In this document: positions 6,741-11,162 of the stretch, piece by piece | Layout: every line of letters starts with the position of its first letter | How positions within the stretch are numbered: position 1 is the first letter of the stretch | Assembly (NCBI GenBank): GCA_903929655.1 | Contig: CAIYVS010000756.1 | Coordinates: 1 to 11,162 of the forward strand | DNA: 11,162 nucleotides | Reading direction: 5' to 3' | Source of the DNA: an uncultured Bacteroidota bacterium | Lineage (GTDB): Bacteria; Bacteroidota; Bacteroidia; Chitinophagales; Chitinophagaceae | Notes under the pieces: model-generated | What the model saw: only the letters and a program-made list of their open reading frames with translations | What the model was told of the DNA's origin: nothing | The model's database searches: none | Translations under genes and position numbers: made by a program

Positions 6741-6766
6741 GACGGAATCGGAGATTGCCGCCGAAC
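6741..6766. repeat. noncoding repeat block G, copy 2
   Basis: Matches 5408-5433 at 23 of 26 positions. Here it lies about 80 bases after block A copy 2, whereas in the first locus block G comes before block A. The 6548-6856 gap otherwise holds no supported gene; TAAATTTA at 6827-6834 is a weak -7 candidate for the next gene. Confidence 0.7.
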
Positions 6767-6856
6767 GTTGTTATTTATTTCGTGAAAACTATGCGCATCG
6801 GGGTGATAAATCTCGCTATTAATTCATAAATTTAATTCCCTTAACGTTATATATGC

Positions 6857-7672
6857 ATGAAATACCTGTTACTATTTATACTGCTTTTAATTGCCACAAC
6901 ATTATTTGCTAAAAAACACCATCATTGTAGCATTTACCAATATTATGGGCATGATAGTACAAAAAAACAGATAGTATGCAACAAGTCTTTTGATACAAAT
7001 GGAAATTTAATTGAAATGAATTCATTTCGTTATTTCAAATATTCAACTATTGAAGGAACAACTGTTTCTCCCATTGAACAAGATGGGATACATAGATATT
7101 TTTACGGAAATAATTTATTAAAAAAGCAATTTTTTGTCCCTCAATCTGCAAGCGATACTAATTACGAAGATTTTATTTACAGAAATGACATTTTAATATT
7201 TTTAATAAAAACAACCACTAAAAAGAAGGACTCTATATACAATGAATGGACAGGGAAATATCAAGCAGAAGAATATGGTAATGATACTACTAAATATGAA
7301 TATAATTTATCAGGGGAAAAAGTTACAGAAATTAAATCTGGATCTGTTGAATATTTTGCTTACGACAATAATAAAAGACTAATATACGATAGTATAGTAG
7401 AGTCTTATGGAGTTAGAATATTAAAATATTCATACAACGAAAAGGGTTATAATATACTACATGTGGATAAGGAGCACCAATATGATGTATATAAAGAGGA
7501 ATATATTTTGGACAATATGAACTTAATTATTGAGCATAATGATCATTATCAGGACAACAGATATGTTGAAGACACCAAAACTATCAATGAATATTCGGAT
7601 GGAGATATAGTCAAATCAAGGTATTTCGTCAATAATATCCTGACAACTACTCATTTGTTCGTTTATGATTAA
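6857..7672 (+). CDS. A+T-rich secreted protein with YD/RHS-like repeats
   Basis: The 271-aa product has a signal peptide (residues 1-18, MKYLLLFILLLIATTLFA, then KKHHH). No enzyme domain is recognised. The rest is rich in Tyr, Asn, Asp and Lys in short strand-turn units such as KYEYNLSGEKV, EYFAYDNNKRLIYDS, LKYSYNEKGYNIL and INEYSDGDIVKSRYF, which resemble YD/RHS-type beta repeats. It is probably periplasmic or exported. Base use is unlike its neighbours: the 60 bases at 7081-7140 have 15 G/C, against 33 in 8881-8940 inside atpD. With the repeat blocks just upstream, this suggests horizontal acquisition. The signal peptide resembles that of the TonB-domain protein upstream, but the mature parts differ. 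Function unknown. Confidence 0.7.
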   Translation: MKYLLLFILLLIATTLFAKKHHHCSIYQYYGHDSTKKQIVCNKSFDTNGNLIEMNSFRYFKYSTIEGTTVSPIEQDGIHRYFYGNNLLKKQFFVPQSASDTNYEDFIYRNDILIFLIKTTTKKKDSIYNEWTGKYQAEEYGNDTTKYEYNLSGEKVTEIKSGSVEYFAYDNNKRLIYDSIVESYGVRILKYSYNEKGYNILHVDKEHQYDVYKEEYILDNMNLIIEHNDHYQDNRYVEDTKTINEYSDGDIVKSRYFVNNILTTTHLFVYD

Positions 7673-7694
7673 TTCTTTCCGTCTGTAGTCGAGC

Positions 7695-7740
7695 CTCTGC
7701 TTTTCACAGGACTCACACAAATCATTTCAGTAAAGCAGAG
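7695..7740 (+). terminator. possible terminator after the A+T-rich gene
   Basis: CTCTGCTTT at 7695-7703 pairs perfectly with AAAGCAGAG at 7732-7740, leaving a 28-base loop, followed by TCTTTTAT. The stem is good, but the loop is long and the T run is broken, so terminator function is uncertain. It sits 22 bases past the stop codon. Confidence 0.35.
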
Positions 7741-7786
7741 TCTTTTATCCCATAAATCAAAAAAATCCCACAAACCCTTGTTCCTT

Positions 7787-7817
7787 TTTGAATTTCCACT
7801 TAATAAAGCTACTTTTG
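7787..7817 (+). promoter_or_regulatory. Bacteroidota promoter of the atpDC operon
   Basis: TTTG at 7787-7790 and TACTTTTG at 7810-7817, with 19 bases between them, match the TTTG / TAnnTTTG consensus at every fixed position. Transcription should start near 7822, giving a leader of about 40 bases before the atpD ATG at 7861. Confidence 0.75.
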
Positions 7818-7860
7818 CGCCAAATTTCGGAACAATCCATATAAATATATATTGAATCGT

Positions 7861-9366
7861 ATGCCTAACGTTGGTAAAATCAAGCAAATAATCGGTCCGG
7901 TACTTGACGTGTATTTCAGCGGTGACAATAAGTTGCCAGAAATCTTTAACGCTCTTGAATTAACCCGTCCCAATGGTGACAAACTGGTAATGGAGGTGCA
8001 GCAGCACCTGGGTGAGGACAGCGTTCGCGCTGTGGCCATGGATGGTACTGAGGGCCTGGTGCGTGGTATGGAAGTGGTGGATACTGGTATCCCTATCGCT
8101 ATGCCAATTGGCGAGCAGATCAACGGCCGCCTGTTTAACGTTACAGGTGATGCGATTGATGGTTTGAAAGCGGCAGATAAAACAGGTGGCCGCCCGATAC
8201 ATGCAAAACCACCTTTATTTGAAAATCTGAGTACTGCTTCTGAGATACTTTATACTGGTATCAAGGTTATTGACCTGATCGAGCCTTATGCAAAAGGCGG
8301 AAAAATCGGTTTGTTTGGTGGTGCAGGTGTGGGTAAAACGGTATTGATACAGGAACTTATCAATAATATCGCGAAAGCATACTCCGGTATGTCTGTATTT
8401 GCGGGTGTGGGTGAGCGTACACGTGAGGGTAATGACCTGATGCGTGAAATGATCGAGGCGGGTATTGTGAAATACGGCGATAAATTTAAACATAGCATGG
8501 AAAACGGAGGCTGGGACCTGGACTCTGTTGACATGGAAGAACTTAAAAAATCACAAGCTACTTTCGTTTTCGGACAGATGAATGAACCACCCGGAGCCCG
8601 TGCACGTGTGGCGCTTTCAGGTCTTACGATAGCTGAATATTTCCGTGATGGTGACGGCAGCGGTAAAGGAAAGGATATCCTATTCTTCGTAGATAATATC
8701 TTCCGTTTCACACAGGCAGGTTCTGAGGTATCGGCACTTCTGGGTCGTATGCCATCTGCGGTAGGTTACCAGCCTACGCTGGCTACGGAAATGGGTTTAA
8801 TGCAGGAGCGTATCACATCTACCAAGAACGGTTCTATCACTTCCGTACAGGCGGTGTATGTGCCTGCGGATGACTTGACCGATCCGGCACCGGCTACAAC
8901 TTTTGCCCACCTGGATGCGACTACGGTATTAAGCCGTAAGATCGCTGACTTAGGTATCTATCCGGCTGTGGATCCTTTGGATTCTACATCCCGTATCCTT
9001 ACTCCTATTATTGTTGGTGAAATTCACTATGCTTGTGCCAACAGGGTGAAACTGATATTACAGCGCTATAAAGAATTGCAGGATATCATTGCGATACTTG
9101 GTATGGATGAGTTGAGCGAAGAGGATAAACTGACTGTATCACGCGCCCGTCGTGTTCAGCGTTTCCTTTCTCAGCCATTCCACGTTTCAGAAGCGTTTAC
9201 AGGTCTGAAGGGTGTGTTGGTTCCGATAGAGGAAACTATACGCGGCTTTAATATGATCATGGACGGTGAAGTGGATCAGTATCCTGAAGCTGCATTTAAC
9301 CTGGTAGGTACTATTGATGATGCAATAGCTAAGGGTAAGAAACTGATAGAGCAAGCTAAAAACTAG
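7861..9366 (+). CDS. atpD: ATP synthase F1 subunit beta
   Basis: Catalytic subunit of the F1Fo ATP synthase, on the cytoplasmic side of the inner membrane. The 501-aa protein has the N-terminal beta barrel (GKIKQIIGPVLDVYF, 5-19), the P loop GGAGVGKT at 153-160, GERTREGNDL at 184-193 with catalytic Glu185, Walker B ILFFVDN at 273-279, SALLGRMPSAVGYQPTL from 291, and DELSEED at 416-422. Between the GERTREG region and FGQMNEPPGARAR lies an extra segment (about 205-235, containing ENGGWDLDSVDMEELKK) not present in E. coli beta and, from memory, usual in Bacteroidota. The ATG at 7861 gives MPNVGKIKQ, the normal start; a TTG three codons earlier is rejected. The other F1Fo genes except atpC are absent from this window, as is common in Bacteroidota, where atpDC is a separate unit. 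Confidence 0.98.
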   Translation: MPNVGKIKQIIGPVLDVYFSGDNKLPEIFNALELTRPNGDKLVMEVQQHLGEDSVRAVAMDGTEGLVRGMEVVDTGIPIAMPIGEQINGRLFNVTGDAIDGLKAADKTGGRPIHAKPPLFENLSTASEILYTGIKVIDLIEPYAKGGKIGLFGGAGVGKTVLIQELINNIAKAYSGMSVFAGVGERTREGNDLMREMIEAGIVKYGDKFKHSMENGGWDLDSVDMEELKKSQATFVFGQMNEPPGARARVALSGLTIAEYFRDGDGSGKGKDILFFVDNIFRFTQAGSEVSALLGRMPSAVGYQPTLATEMGLMQERITSTKNGSITSVQAVYVPADDLTDPAPATTFAHLDATTVLSRKIADLGIYPAVDPLDSTSRILTPIIVGEIHYACANRVKLILQRYKELQDIIAILGMDELSEEDKLTVSRARRVQRFLSQPFHVSEAFTGLKGVLVPIEETIRGFNMIMDGEVDQYPEAAFNLVGTIDDAIAKGKKLIEQAKN

Positions 9367-9406
9367 TTGATAGGTTGAATCGTTGATTAGTTAATTGGTT
9401 ATTAAA
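9367..9406. repeat. degenerate 8-bp tandem repeat between atpD and atpC
   Basis: Directly after the atpD stop codon come five 8-bp units: TTGATAGG, TTGAATCG, TTGATTAG, TTAATTGG and TTATTAAA, with TTGATTGG as a likely ancestor and increasing decay to the right. They occupy most of the 53-base spacer before the atpC ATG. GTTGATT-type spacers are, from memory, frequent in Bacteroidota intergenic DNA. Confidence 0.6.
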
Positions 9407-9419
9407 TTTTGAATTTGTA

Positions 9420-9674
9420 ATGACTTTAGAAATATTAACACCAGAGCATAAGGTTTTTAGTGGCGAGGTAAAGGGTATTCTTTTACCGGGCGCGGAGGGT
9501 TATTTTGAGGTGCTGGAAAACCATGCGCCGATGATAGCAAGCCTGGGCAAGGGCAAAATGAAGATCATGAAGGATAAGAACAATACAGAAGTGTTTGAAA
9601 TATCAGGCGGTTTTGTAGAGGTTTTGAACAATAAGACGAGTGTGCTGATAGAGGATGCTACTGCGGTGGCGTAA
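9420..9674 (+). CDS. atpC: ATP synthase F1 subunit epsilon, short form
   Basis: Epsilon is part of the rotor stalk that couples Fo rotation to the beta subunits. The 84-aa product contains only the N-terminal beta-sandwich domain: TLEILTPEHKVFSGEVKGILLPGAEGYFEVLENHAPMIASL spans about residues 2-42 and shows the family LPG-x-xG-x-FEVLxxHAP pattern, with the GGFVEV strand at 62-67. The C-terminal helical hairpin, which in E. coli (about 138 aa) inhibits ATP hydrolysis, is missing. The frame stops cleanly with no downstream remnant, so it is a natural short form, as known in other Bacteroidota, and not a truncation. It is transcribed with atpD and followed by a hairpin repeat and a strong terminator. 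Confidence 0.95.
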   Translation: MTLEILTPEHKVFSGEVKGILLPGAEGYFEVLENHAPMIASLGKGKMKIMKDKNNTEVFEISGGFVEVLNNKTSVLIEDATAVA

Positions 9675-9678
9675 AAAC

Positions 9679-9705
9679 CCCCTCCCGGCCTCTCCGAAGG
9701 AGAGG
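9679..9705. repeat. CCCTCCCGG intergenic repeat with perfect hairpin
   Basis: CCTCTCC at 9689-9695 pairs perfectly with GGAGAGG at 9699-9705 around the loop GAA, preceded by CCCCCTCCCGG. The same type of C-rich palindromic unit is, from memory, a frequent dispersed repeat in Bacteroidota genomes. It starts only a few bases after the atpC stop. Confidence 0.55.
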
Positions 9706-9742
9706 TGACATGGATGGTATAAGAATCTGGACTTTTTATATG

Positions 9743-9772
9743 AACCGGGTGCGAAAAGCATCCGGTTTTTTT
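9743..9772 (+). terminator. Rho-independent terminator of atpDC
   Basis: AACCGGGTGC at 9743-9752 pairs with GCATCCGGTT at 9758-9767 around a GAAAA loop, with one G-T wobble. The run of seven T at 9766-9772 begins at the end of the stem. This is a strong classical terminator for the atpD-atpC transcript. Confidence 0.9.
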
Positions 9773-9822
9773 GTGCCTTAGCCGGGACTATTAAATACTA
9801 CCTTATTTTATGTATTATTTTG

Positions 9823-9830
9823 TAAATTTA
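9823..9830 (+). promoter_or_regulatory. candidate -7 element of the GNAT-like gene
   Basis: TAAATTTA fits seven of eight positions of TAnnTTTG and ends four bases before the GTG start at 9835. No clear -33 TTTG is present at the usual distance, so support is modest. Because a strong terminator lies at 9743-9772, this gene does need its own promoter. Confidence 0.35.
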
Positions 9831-9834
9831 CAAT

Positions 9835-10359
9835 GTGAAAAAACACCCGAAAACATTTATAGATATTGAGATTGACAAGTTGACAAATTCTATAGAAAAT
9901 GTAATTTCCGGTGATGTTTTTGATACTGAAGTAGTATTGCTGACAAATAAAGACATAAAGCAGATCAATAAAAAAGATTGGCTTTTTGACTGGGAATTGC
10001 AGTTAAAATCTAAAGACAGGGAAGTATATAAGCTGGTTATCAAAAACAACCCTAAAATAATCCAGGGATTGTTAAGCTTAAGTGACTTTGGTGACCATAT
10101 TTATGTACACCTTGTGGAAAGTGTAAAATTCAATAAGGGTAAAAACAAAATATATGCGGGTGTTCCGGGCAACTTGTTTGCATTTGCCTGTAAATTCTCT
10201 TTTGATAAAGGATACGAAGGGTTTGTAGCTTTTGATGCAAAAACAATTTTGATCAAACATTATGAAGAAACGCTTAGTGCTACACATTTCAAAGGGACAA
10301 AAATGTATATTGAAACGCCAGCAGCTACAAGGTTAATTGATAAGTATTTTAAAAAATAA
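9835..10359 (+). CDS. hypothetical protein with GNAT-like C-terminal half
   Basis: The 174-aa product is not assigned to a named family. Residues about 106-150 read like GNAT acetyltransferase motifs A and B: IYAGVPGNLFAFACKFSFDKG has the small-residue turn and helix that normally hold acetyl-CoA pyrophosphate, followed by GFVAFDAK (129-136) and IKHYEETLSATHF (140-152), like the usual 'HYEKLGA' step. The classical Q/R-x-x-G-x-G/A is replaced by AGVPGN, so catalytic ability is uncertain. There is no signal peptide. The start is GTG, since no in-frame ATG exists before residue 157. A 53-aa gene follows four bases after the stop. Acetyltransferase toxins are known in toxin-antitoxin pairs, but this order and partner are not the standard ones; a modifying enzyme with a small partner is equally possible. 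Confidence 0.65.
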   Translation: MKKHPKTFIDIEIDKLTNSIENVISGDVFDTEVVLLTNKDIKQINKKDWLFDWELQLKSKDREVYKLVIKNNPKIIQGLLSLSDFGDHIYVHLVESVKFNKGKNKIYAGVPGNLFAFACKFSFDKGYEGFVAFDAKTILIKHYEETLSATHFKGTKMYIETPAATRLIDKYFKK

Positions 10360-10363
10360 AGTA

Positions 10364-10525
10364 ATGGGACTGATCAGAGAACCGAAAAATGTTGATTTTT
10401 ATGTGATTGACAAGCCTTGGACAACTGAAGAAAGGAGGGAGTTCAGCGCATTTATTAAATTACGAAAAGCGCAATTAAAAAGGCGCAAAAAAAAATCTGT
10501 AAAAACGAATACTACAGATAAATAA
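10364..10525 (+). CDS. 53-aa basic hypothetical protein, partner of the GNAT-like gene
   Basis: A short protein starting MGLIREPKNVDFYVIDKPWT, then a helical, charged segment (TEERREFSAFIKLRKAQLKRRKKK, about 20-43) and a Lys/Thr-rich tail. No family name can be given. The core 'REPKNVDF..IDKPWT.EE...FS.FIK.RKA' looks conserved in style: a strand followed by one amphipathic helix. Its ATG is four bases after the upstream stop, so the two genes are almost certainly co-transcribed and perhaps translationally coupled. An earlier TTG-initiated frame overlapping the upstream gene is rejected because it adds residues without apparent meaning. Possibilities: antitoxin, adaptor or DNA/RNA-binding partner. 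The 55 bases after it contain an 8-bp palindrome, TTGTACAA, at 10533-10540. Confidence 0.6.
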   Translation: MGLIREPKNVDFYVIDKPWTTEERREFSAFIKLRKAQLKRRKKKSVKTNTTDK

Positions 10526-10580
10526 ATACTGATTGTACAAATCAAGGTAATCATCAAAATCTAAAGAATCCCGGTCCCGG

Positions 10581-11162
10581 TTGAACTTATCATTTTTCAT
10601 AGCGCGCAGGTACCTGGTGAAACAGAAAGGAACTTTTTCTTCTTTCATCATCAGGCTGGCCATTGTGGCTACGGCTCTTAGTGTGGCGGTGATGATAGTG
10701 GCTATGGCCATCATAAGCGGGTTTCAGTATACTATACGCCAAAAGATGTATAGCCTGCAGGGGCATATACATATAGAGCTTTATAATGCCAACCGATCCC
10801 AGTCGCTGACGCTTGACCCTATAAAATGGGACCCGGCACTGGTAAGTACGCTACAGCATATGCAGCATGTGAAGCAGGTATCGGCTTTTGCGGCCAGGCC
10901 AACGATTGTGCAGTTTCATGGGCAAATGGAAGGGGTATTGCTAAAAGGCATGAAAAGTGATTATCATTACTCAAAAGATATCAGTTTTACGGGAAAGCCT
11001 CTTGACTATTCGGATACCGCTTATTCGAAAGATATCCTTTTGTCTGAAAATACTGCAGATAAACTGAACGTGACAGCGGGTGATACGGTGCATTTGTATT
11101 TTTTGGAAGGAGGCGCGAAATTTCCGCGGATAAGGAAGGTGAGGGTTGCAGGTTTATTCCAC
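10581..11162 (+). CDS. FtsX/LolC-type ABC transporter permease (partial, 5' part)
   Basis: Open to the window edge; 194 codons seen of about 400 expected. The N terminus NLSFFIARRYLVKQKGTFSS is the usual LolC/LolE/MacB-like beginning. It is followed by a first membrane helix (about residues 22-48, FIIRLAIVATALSVAVMIVAMAIISGF) and then a periplasmic MacB_PCD-type domain (GHIHIELYN, LVSTLQHMQHVKQVSAF, DILLSENTADKLNVTAGDTVHLYF). Such permeases export or extract lipoproteins or peptides with a separate ATPase. The only start in frame after the stop at 10548 and before the conserved N terminus is TTG at 10581, giving M-NLSFFIARRYL; the ORF up to the edge is intact. Family level is secure; the specific substrate (lipoprotein release versus other) is not. 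It follows the 53-aa gene by 55 bases. Confidence 0.85.
   Translation, partial: MNLSFFIARRYLVKQKGTFSSFIIRLAIVATALSVAVMIVAMAIISGFQYTIRQKMYSLQGHIHIELYNANRSQSLTLDPIKWDPALVSTLQHMQHVKQVSAFAARPTIVQFHGQMEGVLLKGMKSDYHYSKDISFTGKPLDYSDTAYSKDILLSENTADKLNVTAGDTVHLYFLEGGAKFPRIRKVRVAGLFH

Noticed and set aside
6593..6829. 78-codon open frame on the plus strand
   Set aside because: It reads through block A copy 2, the hairpin and block G copy 2. The product is arginine-rich with no domain, so the nucleotide repeats explain it better than a protein.
7852..7860. TTG start three codons before atpD ATG
   Set aside because: The ATG at 7861 gives the normal beta-subunit N terminus; the TTG adds MNR without family support.
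8286..8711. 141-codon open frame antisense to atpD
   Set aside because: A shadow of a highly conserved coding sequence on the other strand, with no independent support.
10533..10540. 8-bp palindrome TTGTACAA before the permease gene
   Set aside because: Too short to call an operator; such words occur often by chance in A+T-rich DNA.

Overview
The window looks like chromosomal DNA from a Bacteroidota bacterium, most likely near Chitinophagaceae/Sphingobacteriia. Three things point there. Promoters follow the TTTG / TAnnTTTG pattern (clearest at 7787-7817) and ribosome binding sites are weak. The ATP synthase beta and epsilon genes stand together without the other subunits, and epsilon is the short form. 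Protein families such as TonB-C proteins with YwqK-type repeats and the SnoaL-like protein are common in that phylum. No rRNA, tRNA, CRISPR array, intact insertion sequence or phage gene was seen.

Left part (1-3974): dcd (dCTP deaminase) has its own promoter. It is followed by a likely two-gene operon of manC (GDP-mannose synthesis) and a YbdL/methionine-type aminotransferase. A TSUP-family membrane transporter lies convergent to the aminotransferase on the minus strand.

Middle part (3975-7860): this is the accessory-looking region. It holds a small lipoprotein with an unusual CX4CH haem-type motif, a SnoaL-like protein, and a 674-base gene-free gap. Two secreted proteins follow: one with YwqK/MORN-type repeats plus a TonB C-terminal domain, and one A+T-rich with YD/RHS-like repeats. 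The gap contains three TGGGA-type repeats at exact 10-bp spacing, resembling an MraZ operator but with no mraZ gene nearby. Two related noncoding blocks occur twice, in opposite order, around the two secreted-protein genes. They suggest an interspersed repeat family or structured element.

Right part (7861-11162): atpD and atpC form an operon with a textbook Bacteroidota promoter and a strong terminator at 9743-9772. The 50-odd bases between the two genes are a degenerate 8-bp tandem repeat. Next comes a tight two-gene cassette: a 174-aa protein with a GNAT-like C-terminal half, started by GTG, and a 53-aa basic protein. A FtsX/LolC-type ABC transporter permease, probably started by TTG, runs off the right edge.

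The housekeeping genes are confidently identified. The best candidates for something undescribed are the duplicated noncoding blocks with their secreted-protein genes, the GNAT-like/small-protein pair, and the orphan MraZ-like repeat array. All three are inferences from sequence reading alone.
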